DNA of 64,000 nt from Polynucleobacter sp. 15G-AUS-farblos (GCF_018882445.1 NZ_JACVOM010000005.1:154633-218632), one strand, 5' to 3'. Positions 35,401 to 45,159 are shown, numbered from the stretch's first letter. The notes: generated from the sequence alone by a model not told the origin. Numbers and translations are program-made.

Positions 35401-35832
35401 ATGGATTTAATTAAGGGTTTCTTATCTACTATGAAGTATTTCTTATTCGCCTTTTCTGTTGTGATGACATTCACCCCATTAGTTTCTTACGCTGCTCCTG
35501 AGATTTATCGATGCCAGGTGGTAAGCGATGCCAGTATTAAGCCCGATGGAGCTCTCGATATAGTAAAAGATAGCTCTAGAGTGGATCAATCATTTTCAGT
35601 GATTAAAAAAACGGGCGAAATCATTGGGGATGTCATGGATCCAATGAAAAATCCTAAAGTACTTGCCTTGGGTAGCGAGAAAAATTCATACAAAGTCATT
35701 TGGACTCAAAAAGCCTCTGGTAAAAATGGAGTTTTTCTTGATTACTTAAACGTGGATGAATTTGTGAAGGGGGCAAAAAAGCCTTTTGGGTTCTTTTCAG
35801 GTAGCCTTCTGTTGACGGGTTTTTGTGAATAG
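35401..35832 (+). CDS. Hypothetical exported protein
   Basis: 143 residues (or 133 from Met at 35431). Signal peptide MKYFLFAFSVVMTFTPLVSYA followed by APEIYRCQVV. Two Cys, one near each end of the mature chain. No known family; periplasmic location inferred from the signal peptide. Confidence 0.65.
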   Translation: MDLIKGFLSTMKYFLFAFSVVMTFTPLVSYAAPEIYRCQVVSDASIKPDGALDIVKDSSRVDQSFSVIKKTGEIIGDVMDPMKNPKVLALGSEKNSYKVIWTQKASGKNGVFLDYLNVDEFVKGAKKPFGFFSGSLLLTGFCE

Positions 35833-35963
35833 CATGTGCTGCAAAGATGCCTATTGCACTGCATCTAATTCGCTTCGGTCGTAAACGTTATCAGCACTAG
35901 GGCGCCTTTCGGGTATGCTGATGCAAGCTAGCTTTTAATCACTCACCAATGCGTTCAAATTAA

Positions 35964-37277
35964 ATGGATATGAATTCTCTAGATAGCTTTTGGATGCCAT
36001 TCACTCCTAACCGAGAGTTCAAGACTGCACCTCGCTTAGTCAGTTCAGCTTTAGGAGTTACTTATCAGACCGAGGATGGTAGGTCGATCTTAGATGGCAC
36101 TTCGGGCTTATGGTGTGTTGGGGCAGGACATCGTCATCCGAAGATATCCGAAGCCATGAAATCCCAAATTGATGTACTGGATTTCGCTTCTAGTTTTCAG
36201 GTTGGCCATCCTGGTGCCTTCAAGCTCGCTGACCGCATTGCCTCCATTGCGCCGCCGGGTCTAGATAGAGTCTTTCTAGTGAATAGTGGTTCTGAAGCTT
36301 GCGATACAGCAATGAAACTCGCCCTGGCTTATTGGCGTGTAAATGGTCAGGGTCAGCGTAATTTATTCATTGGTCGTGAGCGCGGTTTTCATGGTGTTGG
36401 TTTTGGCGGAATTTCAGTAGGAGGCATGGTCAATAATCGCAATGCTTTCGGAACCTCTTTGCTCCGCGCTGACCATTTGCGTTCTACCTGGGATCCTGAA
36501 AATCAAGCCTTTATAAAAGGTCAGCCAGATCTTGGGATTGAGATGGCCGATGAGCTTGAAACCAGAATCATTGCCCTACATGGCGCTAGTAATATTGCAG
36601 CAGTCATTGTTGAACCTATTGCTTGTTCGACAGGAGTCTTGGTGCCACCCAAAGGCTATCTAAAGCGTCTTCGAGAAATTTGCGATCGTCATCAGCTTCT
36701 GCTGATTTTTGATGAAGTGATTACTGGTTTTGGCCGTACTGGAAATATGTTTGCGTCGACCAGTTTTGATGTTGTGCCGGACATGATTCTGTTTGCGAAA
36801 ACCGTTACTAACGGAGCAGCTCCGCTAGGTGGCGTGATTGTGAAACGTTCAATTCATGATGCCTTAATGCAGGGCCCTCCTCATTTAGCAGAATTAATGC
36901 ATGGCTACACTTGTTCAGGACACCCTTTGTCATGCGCAGCAGCGCTTGCCATGATCGATGTCATCGAGGAAGAGGGTCTCATTGACCAAGTCAATGCCTT
37001 ATCGCCTTATTTTGAAGAGGCCGTACATTCTTTGGCGGATCTTGAGCATGTCGTCAGTATTCGTAACTATGGATTAGCAGCTGGAGTTGAATTAAGGGCT
37101 AAATCAGGTGCAATTGGGCAACGGGGCTTTCAGGCTCAGGCTCTCGCATTTGAGAAGGGTGTATTAACACGCGCTCCTGGAGATACGCTCGTATTGGCGC
37201 CACCATTTATTACTACCCGAGCTCAAATTGATCAAATGATCGATGCCTTTAGAAGTGCTATTAGCGAAACGCAATAA
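35964..37277 (+). CDS. Class III aminotransferase, omega-amino acid:pyruvate (beta-alanine:pyruvate) type
   Basis: 437 residues. Seen: SLDSFWMPFTPNREFK and GTSGLWCVGAGH at the N-terminus, both typical of beta-alanine:pyruvate transaminases, NSGSEACDTAMKLA, FDEVITGFGRTG, and the pyridoxal-phosphate Lys279 in FAKTVTNGAAPLGG. It moves an amino group from beta-alanine or similar to pyruvate, giving malonate semialdehyde and alanine. Standalone; the neighbour is convergent. Confidence 0.92.
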   Translation: MDMNSLDSFWMPFTPNREFKTAPRLVSSALGVTYQTEDGRSILDGTSGLWCVGAGHRHPKISEAMKSQIDVLDFASSFQVGHPGAFKLADRIASIAPPGLDRVFLVNSGSEACDTAMKLALAYWRVNGQGQRNLFIGRERGFHGVGFGGISVGGMVNNRNAFGTSLLRADHLRSTWDPENQAFIKGQPDLGIEMADELETRIIALHGASNIAAVIVEPIACSTGVLVPPKGYLKRLREICDRHQLLLIFDEVITGFGRTGNMFASTSFDVVPDMILFAKTVTNGAAPLGGVIVKRSIHDALMQGPPHLAELMHGYTCSGHPLSCAAALAMIDVIEEEGLIDQVNALSPYFEEAVHSLADLEHVVSIRNYGLAAGVELRAKSGAIGQRGFQAQALAFEKGVLTRAPGDTLVLAPPFITTRAQIDQMIDAFRSAISETQ

Positions 37278-37278
37278 T

Positions 37279-37680
37279 TTACGATAAAGCGCTAGAGGCT
37301 CGCAAGCTTGCTAGGGTTTCCTGATTTACAAAGAGTCGAACACCAAGTGAGCCGGTGCCTGCGCGCACTGGTAACTTTCTCAAACCTATTTCTAGTGACT
37401 CAATTTCAGGATACTTGGTGCAGGCCTGAATAATTCGGGACATGAGTCTTTCCTGCGTTTCATAATGACCGTCAGCTGCTAGCTGATCAATCTCGACCAT
37501 CAAAGGATCGTAATCAAAAACATTCTCCATCACATCTTCAGAGATTAAAACCAGCTGTGGCTCAATCCAAAGCGTTAAGTCCAAGAGATGCTGCTTAGGA
37601 ATGACCGCCCCTGGAGCATAGGTTCCGATTTGCGTCTGGATCTCTAGGTCTTTTAATTCAATGCGCGCAGTTGTTGTCAT
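37279..37680 (-). CDS. folB: Dihydroneopterin aldolase
   Basis: 133 residues. IELKDLEIQTQIGTYAPGA at the start, DYDPLMVEIDQLA, ETQERLMSRI and a central Lys (GLRKLPV) are as in FolB, which cleaves dihydroneopterin for folate synthesis. Minus-strand group with the following FAD protein, eight bases apart. Its stop faces the aminotransferase stop. Confidence 0.85.
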   Translation of the reverse strand: MTTTARIELKDLEIQTQIGTYAPGAVIPKQHLLDLTLWIEPQLVLISEDVMENVFDYDPLMVEIDQLAADGHYETQERLMSRIIQACTKYPEIESLEIGLRKLPVRAGTGSLGVRLFVNQETLASLRASSALS

Positions 37681-37688
37681 AGTGATCT

Positions 37689-38717
37689 TTAGGTTGGGGT
37701 TTGATTCTGAGTCTGTTCAATTTGGGAGGCTAACTTATATCCACTAAGCCACGCACCTTCTACTCTGCCGCCATTAAGCCAGTCACCACAGAATCCAAGA
37801 TTTTGCGTAAGAATCAAAATGCATTCAGGACTCGGTTTGGCAGATCCGCTGGCATAGCGCCAGCGATGTGTTGAGATTTCAGCGTGAGTGCAATCTAATC
37901 CAAGTTTCTTGGCGCACTCTATGAGTTTTGCGCTTGCCTCAGTAGCTTCAAGCTCTATATTGTCTTGGCTCCAGCTGGGGCTTGCATGAATAGTCCACGT
38001 CTCGTTGTCCTTGCCATTGCTATTACTATTGCGATGCGGTTTTGATTGATTTCTGCAGATCCAGGAGATGATTTCACCATTGATAAAAGCGGCATCAAAG
38101 GCTAGGGATGATTTTTGATCCAAGTTCGCCATCACGGTCCAGCATCCATCCATTTGTACTGAGTTAAAAATGGATTGGATCTCTTTGGATAAGCTTTTTG
38201 TAAGTTGCGCTGCTTGCGGTGCAGGAATGGCGATGATCAGAAAGTCAAAAAGCGTATTGATGAGGCCTGACTCTTTGCTGCTCAGCTGCCATCCATTTCT
38301 GATAGGGCTTATTTGATCAATGGTTTGATTAAAGTGTAGGTGAAGGTCCTTTGCTAAATACTTTCCGAGGGCATTCATGCCCGGGTTAGCAATAAAGCGT
38401 TTTTCATGAGAAGTAGATTCTGTCCACTGCCCGCCCTCGTAGATGCCAATCTTGGGATTCCAAAGACTCACAATGCCAGTGGCAATCCAAGCGCTCATCT
38501 CAGCAATCAAAATCGGATCTCTTGCCGTGAAATACTGTGCACCGTGGTCTGCCACCCAGTCTTTCCCTTGCCTAGTACTCATGCGTCCACTAGGGCCGCG
38601 ACTCTTTTCAAATAGCTCTACACCAAATCCCATTTTCTGAAGCTGTATTGCGCAACTGAGTCCTGCAATACCGGCACCAATGACCGCTACCTTTTTCTGT
38701 GTTGGCTTTGGCATCAT
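37689..38717 (-). CDS. Renalase-like FAD/NAD(P)-binding amine oxidoreductase
   Basis: 342 residues (Met at 38717 or 38714). N-terminal Rossmann loop VAVIGAGIAGLSCAIQLQ, then FEKSRGPSGRMSTR and DHGAQYFTARD, the bacterial renalase-like pattern, and a C-terminal FCGDWLNGGRVEGAWLSG FAD contact. Cytosolic flavoprotein; likely oxidises reduced-dinucleotide isomers or another amine-like substrate. Starts directly after the AlkB stop, so co-transcribed. Confidence 0.88.
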   Translation of the reverse strand: MMPKPTQKKVAVIGAGIAGLSCAIQLQKMGFGVELFEKSRGPSGRMSTRQGKDWVADHGAQYFTARDPILIAEMSAWIATGIVSLWNPKIGIYEGGQWTESTSHEKRFIANPGMNALGKYLAKDLHLHFNQTIDQISPIRNGWQLSSKESGLINTLFDFLIIAIPAPQAAQLTKSLSKEIQSIFNSVQMDGCWTVMANLDQKSSLAFDAAFINGEIISWICRNQSKPHRNSNSNGKDNETWTIHASPSWSQDNIELEATEASAKLIECAKKLGLDCTHAEISTHRWRYASGSAKPSPECILILTQNLGFCGDWLNGGRVEGAWLSGYKLASQIEQTQNQTPT

Positions 38718-39332
38718 TTATCGAATGTCTCTAAAGGTTAAATTGATTCTGGGCCCCAGCGGTTTTGATGTCTTTAGTAAGCTGTGCTGCCAATATTCTT
38801 GTGTTGGTGCATGCATCATTAACACACTACCATTTTCTAAAAATACAGACGAGACTGTTTTATCGATCTTATGCCTAAAAGCAAATTTACGAATTTCTCC
38901 TAGGCTAAGAGAAGCTATTGGGGCCTTGGGATTTAATTCAGGCTCATTATCACTATGCCAGCCCATACCTTCACTCCCGTTGTGATACAGATTGAGGAGG
39001 CAGGAGTTAAATTTCCACTGAGCAAGTTCTTCTAAGTTTGCCTTAATGGCAAGCAGTTCTGCTGTCCAAGGGTGCGGATGCTTTTTGACGCCAGAGTAGG
39101 TGTAGGAACGACCTTCATCGCCTACCCAGACTACTTTTCGCTTGGTTGTAATGACTTCTCCGAACATGACTAGCTGATCAGTCTCCCAATGCAGTGATTG
39201 AAGCAATGCATCGAACATGGCAGCGCATTGAGTTTCATTCCAAATCTGCGGGTAATACTGTACGCAACCATCTTTTGGTAATAGATTGGTTATTTCTTTG
39301 CTACCTAAGGAGTCTATGAGTGATATTTGCAT
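38718..39332 (-). CDS. AlkB-like 2-oxoglutarate/Fe(II)-dependent dioxygenase
   Basis: 204 residues from the ATG at 39332, chosen because GAGG lies six bases before it on the minus strand; the longer frame overlaps the next gene. Seen: MGWHSDNEPEL (Fe-binding HxD), a later His in QHSLL, and the 2-oxoglutarate contacts in RINLTFR. AlkB2-type proteins repair alkylated bases in DNA. Confidence 0.9.
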   Translation of the reverse strand: MQISLIDSLGSKEITNLLPKDGCVQYYPQIWNETQCAAMFDALLQSLHWETDQLVMFGEVITTKRKVVWVGDEGRSYTYSGVKKHPHPWTAELLAIKANLEELAQWKFNSCLLNLYHNGSEGMGWHSDNEPELNPKAPIASLSLGEIRKFAFRHKIDKTVSSVFLENGSVLMMHAPTQEYWQHSLLKTSKPLGPRINLTFRDIR

Positions 39333-39348
39333 CAACAACCTCAAATGC

Positions 39349-39723
39349 TCAATTAGCAACTACTAAATAGATGAATACGAGCAATTGAAATAGGTTGATG
39401 ACTACACTGAGTCCATGAAGGATGTGGAACTGTCGACTTTTCCCTTCATCTTTCGCGAGGTTAATTTTTCCAGTCAGAAAGAAGAGGGTGAAGGCAAAGA
39501 GTGCTGCGCAGATAGCTAGCAGAAGCTGGCTGCTTCCATCAGGGGCTGTAAAGGCACTGATAATCGTGATTAATCCTAGCGTGGCGTAATACTTTGGAAA
39601 AAAGTTCCTGACGTACTTGCTGGAGTACTCAACAGGCAAAACCTTGAATACTGTAGGGGCGACCACAACAGTAAAAAATAACATGATGCCAATCATGGCG
39701 GAGAGAAGATAGTTGGTAATCAT
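39349..39723 (-). CDS. DUF4149 membrane protein
   Basis: 124 residues, four membrane helices, with FFTVVVAPTVFKVL and a small Lys/Glu-rich loop (INLAKDEGKSRQFHILH). The family is common in betaproteobacteria; function unknown. Lies 16 bases before the AlkB start in the same minus-strand run. Confidence 0.78.
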   Translation of the reverse strand: MITNYLLSAMIGIMLFFTVVVAPTVFKVLPVEYSSKYVRNFFPKYYATLGLITIISAFTAPDGSSQLLLAICAALFAFTLFFLTGKINLAKDEGKSRQFHILHGLSVVINLFQLLVFIYLVVAN

Positions 39724-39742
39724 GATGGCTTTCTATAAGGGG

Positions 39743-40603
39743 CTATCCATACACCCTACGAAGAGAGTGTGCCGCTACACCATCTTTCAGGGCTTCGCGA
39801 ACAGGAATGGCTACTAAATCAATACTTCGGTTTACGGCAATTCTTTCTAGGGTGCTAGGTTTAGGCCTGCCTAAGATGGGATGTACCCAATCGGGTAAAT
39901 TCAGAAACCCGGCGCGACTAATGAGTTTGACAAAGGGTTTGGCAGCTAAATTACTGGGAAAGTATTCGAGTAATTGAATGATGCTTTTGGCTCGCTCACC
40001 GTAATGCAATTCGGGTATGTAGCTTTCAATTGCTTGATTGGTTTGAGCATAGCTTGCAGGCAAATCAATCGCCCCCATACGTTCGCCCAAACCCTTCATT
40101 TCTGCAAAGTACTGATCTTTGGCGCTTAAGCTTAGCAATTCTACGCGATGAGATTCAAATGCACTCATAAAGCTTCTCGTTTCAGTGAGATGAACCCAGG
40201 CCAATAGATGTGGGTCGCTCGCTTGATAGGGTTTGCCAAACTCATCAACCCCGTTAATTTTGGTATGAATGCGATTGACCTTCTCAATGATATTTAAAGC
40301 CATTTCTTGTGAGCCATAGGTAGTGGCAGCAATAAAAAATGCCGTTCTACCGAGTCTGCCTTTGAGATCTTCCCGAAAGCTTGAGTGATCCCATACGCCA
40401 GCGAGTGCTTGAGGATGAAGTGCTTGCATGATCAGTGAACTAATGCCACCAATCATCATGGAAATAAAGTCAGCATGAACTTTCCAGGCTATGGATTCTG
40501 GGCCGAAGAGCCCGCGGTCGCCTGCAGGCGTCAAGAATGCAACTGGCGGGCCTCCGCCTCCCACCATTTCTCGAATTCCCTTGCGTATAAATTCATCCAG
40601 CAT
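39743..40603 (-). CDS. MpaB-like oxygenase family protein (DUF2236)
   Basis: 286 residues. Seen: SIAWKVHADFISMMIGGISSLIMQALHPQALAGVWDHS and AATTYGS, the core of DUF2236, a haem or metal-containing family including latex clearing protein and MpaB. Contains the conserved His and Arg residues of the family (RTAFFIAATTYG). Substrate unknown. Confidence 0.85.
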   Translation of the reverse strand: MLDEFIRKGIREMVGGGGPPVAFLTPAGDRGLFGPESIAWKVHADFISMMIGGISSLIMQALHPQALAGVWDHSSFREDLKGRLGRTAFFIAATTYGSQEMALNIIEKVNRIHTKINGVDEFGKPYQASDPHLLAWVHLTETRSFMSAFESHRVELLSLSAKDQYFAEMKGLGERMGAIDLPASYAQTNQAIESYIPELHYGERAKSIIQLLEYFPSNLAAKPFVKLISRAGFLNLPDWVHPILGRPKPSTLERIAVNRSIDLVAIPVREALKDGVAAHSLRRVYG

Positions 40604-40608
40604 TTACT

Positions 40609-40652
40609 TATTGATTCACGTATTGATTCACTTAGTGAATGACTCAGTGAAT
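40609..40652. repeat. Nested direct/inverted short repeats between two minus-strand genes
   Basis: TATTGATTCAC occurs twice (40609-40619, 40621-40631), followed by AGTGAAT twice (40634-40640, 40646-40652). Each of the first can pair with each of the second. The second half overlaps the last codons of the Lon-N gene. Possibly a processing or terminator hairpin. Confidence 0.5.
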
Positions 40653-41291
40653 ACTGGTGTTACGAAGACTATCGTCATCGATGATTTCAGTAATGAGGTC
40701 TAAACGAATACGGGGATTACTCTGTGCAAGTAGATGATTCTTTTGGGCAATCGAAAGCGGTAGTAGTTCAGCAAGTCGGTTGGAGACCCAGCCGCAATCA
40801 TCGAGCTTATGCGGCGCTTTAAAAGGTGTTTGACCAAGCAGGTCTTCACTCTCGATAACGGAAATAATCTCATTTAAGAGTTTGACCACTTTTGTATGTT
40901 CTTGTGGTATTGGGATGAGGGGGTCGTTCTCAATCAGCTCTACTTCACCTAACCATAGTCCATCTTCTGCCTGCTTTGCCTCGATCAACTTGAAGCGTTG
41001 AGTGCCAAAAGACTTGGTCATATAGAGCGCAGGCTGAATCGGGTCAAAATCCTCGATATGCGCCAGAGTGCCGATATTGGCAAAAGAAGTTACTGGATCT
41101 TGATCAGACTGGATTTCAGAGCCCTTCATGATGCTGATCACACCAAATGGCTTTTCTTCGCGTAAGCAGCGTTTGATCATATCCAAATAGCGCGCCTCGA
41201 ATATTTTGAGGGCAATCACACCATCTGGAAACAGAACGGTGCCCAGCGGGAAAAGTGGAATTTGAAGAGTGGAGAGTGATTTGGAAGACAT
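40644..41291 (-). CDS. Lon N-terminal (LON substrate-binding) domain protein
   Basis: 215 residues. IPLFPLGTVLFPDGVIALKIFEARYLDMIKRC is the LON N-domain signature. No ATPase or protease domain follows, as in the stand-alone family. Function unclear, probably binds peptides. The minus-strand gene cluster of five begins here. Confidence 0.88.
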   Translation of the reverse strand: MSSKSLSTLQIPLFPLGTVLFPDGVIALKIFEARYLDMIKRCLREEKPFGVISIMKGSEIQSDQDPVTSFANIGTLAHIEDFDPIQPALYMTKSFGTQRFKLIEAKQAEDGLWLGEVELIENDPLIPIPQEHTKVVKLLNEIISVIESEDLLGQTPFKAPHKLDDCGWVSNRLAELLPLSIAQKNHLLAQSNPRIRLDLITEIIDDDSLRNTSIH

Positions 41292-41423
41292 GATCCCAAT
41301 GTAAAGGAATTCAGAATTTTTTGCTTGCTGACTATGTATGACGGCAAAAGCTCTCCAAATATGATGCCAAGCAAAGAATCAAATTCTCATTTACATTTGA
41401 TAGATAAATATTGGAGATAAAAA

Positions 41424-41573
41424 ATGATACAAACATTACGCATCAAGCTAGCACGCTGGATTCTTGGGAAGCATTGTCCCTGTTATCAAATGGGTTATCA
41501 CAGCATGGTTGATTTTCAGCAGAGAAGCGCCGATCAGCTTGCACAAGCTCAAAAACGTAAAGACATGAAGTAA
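41424..41573 (+). CDS. Small hypothetical protein (49 residues)
   Basis: ATG at 41424 with GGAG at 41413-41416, seven to eight bases before it. Starts MIQTLRIKLARWILGKHC, a likely amphipathic helix, then PCYQMGYHSMVDFQQRSADQ and a basic tail. No family recognised. Ribosome site and codon pattern support it. It lies 49 bases before the Rrf2 gene. Confidence 0.58.
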   Translation: MIQTLRIKLARWILGKHCPCYQMGYHSMVDFQQRSADQLAQAQKRKDMK

Positions 41574-41621
41574 GTCTTGCCCTTCCCAAAGTATTGATTT
41601 CAGAGATTGATTCTCCCCATC

Positions 41622-42191
41622 ATGGAAATAACGATTGCAGCCAAAGCTGCTTTAAATGCCTTAGTAGATATTGCCCGCTATTCAAGCAATGGGCATCCTG
41701 TACCTGTGCCCGAGTTGGCCAAAAGACAAAAATTATCGATTAGTCGCATAGAGCTTCTTTTGAGCGCATTGCGAAGAGCAGGCATTGTGAGGGGTACCAA
41801 AGGTCGTCATGGTGGATATCTCCTGAATCAAGATCCTCAGGAATTGTTGATCAAAGATATTGTGCTTGCCATGAACCACATTAAAAAACGCAAGATTGAG
41901 GTTTCTGATTTGGCAAAGGAGTTATATCAATCTCTAGAGGTTTATATGAAGACATATCTCTCTAATGCCTCGCTATCACCTGCAATCAGGGATTACATCC
42001 CCCGTTTTAGTGATGCTACCAGCGCGCCTGAGCGGAGGCCGTACACATCCATTGTTGAGCCTAAACGGAAGCCGCTCAAAGGTGAAGCGCAGAAGGTAGT
42101 TAAGGCGCAGTTCAAAAAAGTCGAGGAAGTCGCTTTGGGCCCAAACTCTATTTTTAACTTTGCAAGCTATCTTGATAACAAGTCATCTTAA
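41622..42191 (+). CDS. Rrf2-family transcriptional regulator
   Basis: 189 residues from ATG 41622. N-terminal winged helix: MEITIAAKAALNALVDIAR, LSISRIELLLSALRRAGIV, GRHGGYLL, typical of IscR/Rrf2. It has no Cys at all, so it cannot bind an Fe-S cluster in the way IscR does. The C-terminal tail is Lys/Arg-rich. Precedes the nuclease gene by 13 bases and may control it. Confidence 0.85.
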   Translation: MEITIAAKAALNALVDIARYSSNGHPVPVPELAKRQKLSISRIELLLSALRRAGIVRGTKGRHGGYLLNQDPQELLIKDIVLAMNHIKKRKIEVSDLAKELYQSLEVYMKTYLSNASLSPAIRDYIPRFSDATSAPERRPYTSIVEPKRKPLKGEAQKVVKAQFKKVEEVALGPNSIFNFASYLDNKSS

Positions 42192-42204
42192 CTAGTACCG
42201 AAAG

Positions 42205-43620
42205 ATGAGCAAGCTTGATCAGGAATATCCACCCTTAGCATTTGTTGATATTGAAACGACGGGCTCTCACTTTGATCGTGATCGTATTACGGAGATTGGG
42301 GTTAAGTCCTTAGTTGGCGGTGAGCTTACGGTTTGGGAAAGCTTAGTCAACCCACAAACTTATATACCTCAAAATATTCAAAAGCTCACGGGCATCAGTC
42401 CCAGCATGGTTGCTGATCAACCGAGCTTTGAGGAGATTGCTAGAGAGCTGAAGGCCGAGCTCGAAGCAAAGATATTTGTCGCGCACAATGCTCGCTTTGA
42501 CTATGGCTTTATTAAAGCTGCATTTAAGCGTATGGGAATGGATTTTCGGCCAAAGGTACTTTGCACAGTAAAACTGTCCCGCTTACTCTTTCCGGATCAA
42601 TCAAGACACAACTTGGACACCATTATTAATGTCCATGGTCTGCAGATTAGCGCTAGACACCGTGCATTAGGTGATGCCGATTTGTTACTGCAGTTTTGGA
42701 ATGTCTGTGAAAAACGAGTAGGGTCAGAGCGTTTACTCCAAGCGGTAAATCAACTGATTGGTAATGCAAGCCTGCCGCCGAATATTGATCAAGCATTAAT
42801 TGACTCCATTCCAGATGGTCCGGGTTGCTATATTTTCTATGGAGAAAATAAAGTGCCTCTGTATATTGGCAAAAGTATTTCTCTGCGCAGTAGGGTCATG
42901 GGGCACTTTCAGGGGGCACTAACGCAACGCAAGGAAATGAAGCTTTCTTTGCAGGTGAGAGATATTGATTGGATTGATACCGCTGGAGAGTTAAGCGCCT
43001 TATTGCTAGAGTCACAGCTTATCAAAGAGCGTATGCCCAGCATGAATATCAAACTCCGTCGCTCCAAGGACTTATGTGCTTGGAGTCTTGAGATGGATGA
43101 GGCTGGAGTGCTTGTGCCTACCCTAGTAGGGCGCAAAAATTTATCGCCTGGCTTGCAAGAGAATCTTTATGGTCTGTTTTACAGTAAACGTGAAGCCCAA
43201 TCCTACCTAAAGGCAGTAGCAAAAAAATACCGACTATGTGAAGCTTTACTTGGACTCGAAAAGCGTATTGAGGGCAAATCCTGTTTTGGCTATCAGGTGA
43301 AGAACTGCACTGGATCTTGTATTGGGGCAAGCCCCATAGAACTTCATAACCTGCAATTGAAATCCGTTTTTGAGTCCTATCGTGTCCAGGTGTGGCCTTA
43401 TAGGGGGCCTATCGCTATTCGCGAAGGGGATGCGATGTTGGTAATAGATAAATGGTGCTATCTAGGTAGCGCCATCAATGAAGATGAGCTCAGTGAATTA
43501 GCCTCCTCTGGTGAGGTGGAGTTTGACCTTGATATTTACAAGATTATTAAAAAGGCACTTTCTGGACCCTATAAGCATGAAGTGAGACTGCTATCTAACT
43601 TGGTGACTAGTGAGGGCTAG
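42205..43620 (+). CDS. DEDDh exonuclease fused to GIY-YIG (UvrC/Cho-like) nuclease domain
   Basis: 471 residues. N-terminal DnaQ-like exonuclease (1-180) with DIETTG, AHNARFDYGF and HRALGDADLLL, giving all D-E-D-D-h residues. From about 200, a GIY-YIG domain: GCYIFYG and LYIGKS, then Arg in SLRSRV and Glu in LLESQLIKER. A further Cys-containing stretch (SCFGYQVKNCTGSCIG) as in UvrC/Cho relatives. Such fusions are known; likely DNA repair, 3'-5' trimming plus incision. Confidence 0.92.
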   Translation: MSKLDQEYPPLAFVDIETTGSHFDRDRITEIGVKSLVGGELTVWESLVNPQTYIPQNIQKLTGISPSMVADQPSFEEIARELKAELEAKIFVAHNARFDYGFIKAAFKRMGMDFRPKVLCTVKLSRLLFPDQSRHNLDTIINVHGLQISARHRALGDADLLLQFWNVCEKRVGSERLLQAVNQLIGNASLPPNIDQALIDSIPDGPGCYIFYGENKVPLYIGKSISLRSRVMGHFQGALTQRKEMKLSLQVRDIDWIDTAGELSALLLESQLIKERMPSMNIKLRRSKDLCAWSLEMDEAGVLVPTLVGRKNLSPGLQENLYGLFYSKREAQSYLKAVAKKYRLCEALLGLEKRIEGKSCFGYQVKNCTGSCIGASPIELHNLQLKSVFESYRVQVWPYRGPIAIREGDAMLVIDKWCYLGSAINEDELSELASSGEVEFDLDIYKIIKKALSGPYKHEVRLLSNLVTSEG

Positions 43621-43655
43621 AGTGAAGTTGGATTTGGTTGGATTTGTACTGCAGT

Positions 43656-45062
43656 CTAAAAGTGCTCAGTAGCACACGAGACTTGGCCTGACTTGATGGC
43701 TTGCAAGAATGCCTCATAGTCAATCTCATTTTGTTGGCTATAGGCTATTGAGAACTTAACCAGAGCATCATCTAAGGCTTCGCTTTTACCGCAGTATCCA
43801 GCAAGAATGGCTGCATCTCCAGAGCGAGCGTGTGCATTAGCTAAGGCCCATCCAAACAGCTTGGCAAAATCCGGAAATATTTTGGCATTGATTCCATCAT
43901 CACCAATCGAGATACCACCCTTCATATCTCGTAGTTGGCGTATATAAAATTCAATTTCTGCAGACTTGCCAAAACCCAGAAAGAGATCTGGCGCTCCTTG
44001 AATTAAACATTGTCCATGGACTACACGCTCCCCTTCAGACTCAAACTCAGTGTCGGGAAAGTAAGAGGCTAAAACAGATTTTTGAGCTTGTTTTGTTTGT
44101 AGAAATAAGGGGTCATTTGCATCAAGCCCCTCAAAATAGATTACCCAGCAAGCAGTACCTACGCTACCAACACCAACAACTTTGCGTGCAGAATCAATCC
44201 ACTTATAGCGTAATAACAAGTTCTTTCGATCCGGAGCTAAGCTTTTGATATAGGAGTTGAGGCCTTCATCATTCAAGTCTGCAATGTTTAATCCCTTTCG
44301 AGAAAACTTGGGGTGTTCGATGAATGGTGGGTTATTAATTAATCGTATTCCATCGGAAGTGACTTCTGTTAACTTACCGATGAGGCCTTGAGAATTATTC
44401 TTTCTGGCCTTTTCTACTATCCCCTTTAGGTATTTTTGGCTAGCTGGGTTTGCATATTTAGCGGCAATGTTAACTAAAGACTTTTCATCAATATAAGTTC
44501 GCTTGAGATCAATATAGGGTATCGAGGCATATCGCTGAAGATTAATGCGATAGGATCTGCAGATATTACGTACCAGCTCCTCGCCATAAATATGGTCTTG
44601 GCCCAATGCTTTTGCAGCAATCATTGCGCTAGCAGTCAGGCGTTTTAAATCCCAATCAAAATTTCCGGGAAGGGTTTCATCAAAATCATTGATTCCAAAA
44701 ACCAATTGACGCTCGGTTGTAGAAAAAAATCCAAAGTTGCTGACATGCATATCGCCGCATAATTGAACCTTTATAGAGGGGCTGGGTATCTTAGCTAAGT
44801 CCTGAGCCATGATGGCGGCTCCACCCCGAAAAAAGGCAAATGGATCAGCTGCCATTCTGGCATGGCGAATCGGAATATATTCTGGAATTCGTGTTTTAGC
44901 TTGAGAAAGTAAGATCTCAATAGGGGATTGGCGACTCTCCGTTACCTTGAATTCCCCCAATGCGGTTCTGCTGACTTCCTTGCGAAATGATTTCCCAAGC
45001 TCATGCCGTTCCTGAGGGCTGGGATTTTGACTCGTAAATGACTTATATAGTTCGCTATGCAT
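43656..45062 (-). CDS. DUF2252 family protein
   Basis: 468 residues. HARMAADPFAFFRGGAAIM, CGDMHVSNFGFF and GINDFDETLPGNFDWDLKRL are DUF2252 hallmarks; the fold is distantly kinase-like (GDxHxxNF, DFD). Function unknown. Convergent with the nuclease gene. Confidence 0.9.
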   Translation of the reverse strand: MHSELYKSFTSQNPSPQERHELGKSFRKEVSRTALGEFKVTESRQSPIEILLSQAKTRIPEYIPIRHARMAADPFAFFRGGAAIMAQDLAKIPSPSIKVQLCGDMHVSNFGFFSTTERQLVFGINDFDETLPGNFDWDLKRLTASAMIAAKALGQDHIYGEELVRNICRSYRINLQRYASIPYIDLKRTYIDEKSLVNIAAKYANPASQKYLKGIVEKARKNNSQGLIGKLTEVTSDGIRLINNPPFIEHPKFSRKGLNIADLNDEGLNSYIKSLAPDRKNLLLRYKWIDSARKVVGVGSVGTACWVIYFEGLDANDPLFLQTKQAQKSVLASYFPDTEFESEGERVVHGQCLIQGAPDLFLGFGKSAEIEFYIRQLRDMKGGISIGDDGINAKIFPDFAKLFGWALANAHARSGDAAILAGYCGKSEALDDALVKFSIAYSQQNEIDYEAFLQAIKSGQVSCATEHF

Positions 45063-45159
45063 GGTTATATGATGCCATGTGTGGGATAAAACAAAAAGAC
45101 GCTTCAGCCTGGCCTTTCAATCATTGGCGGGCTGAATTGCTATTCTGAGGACTTAATTC

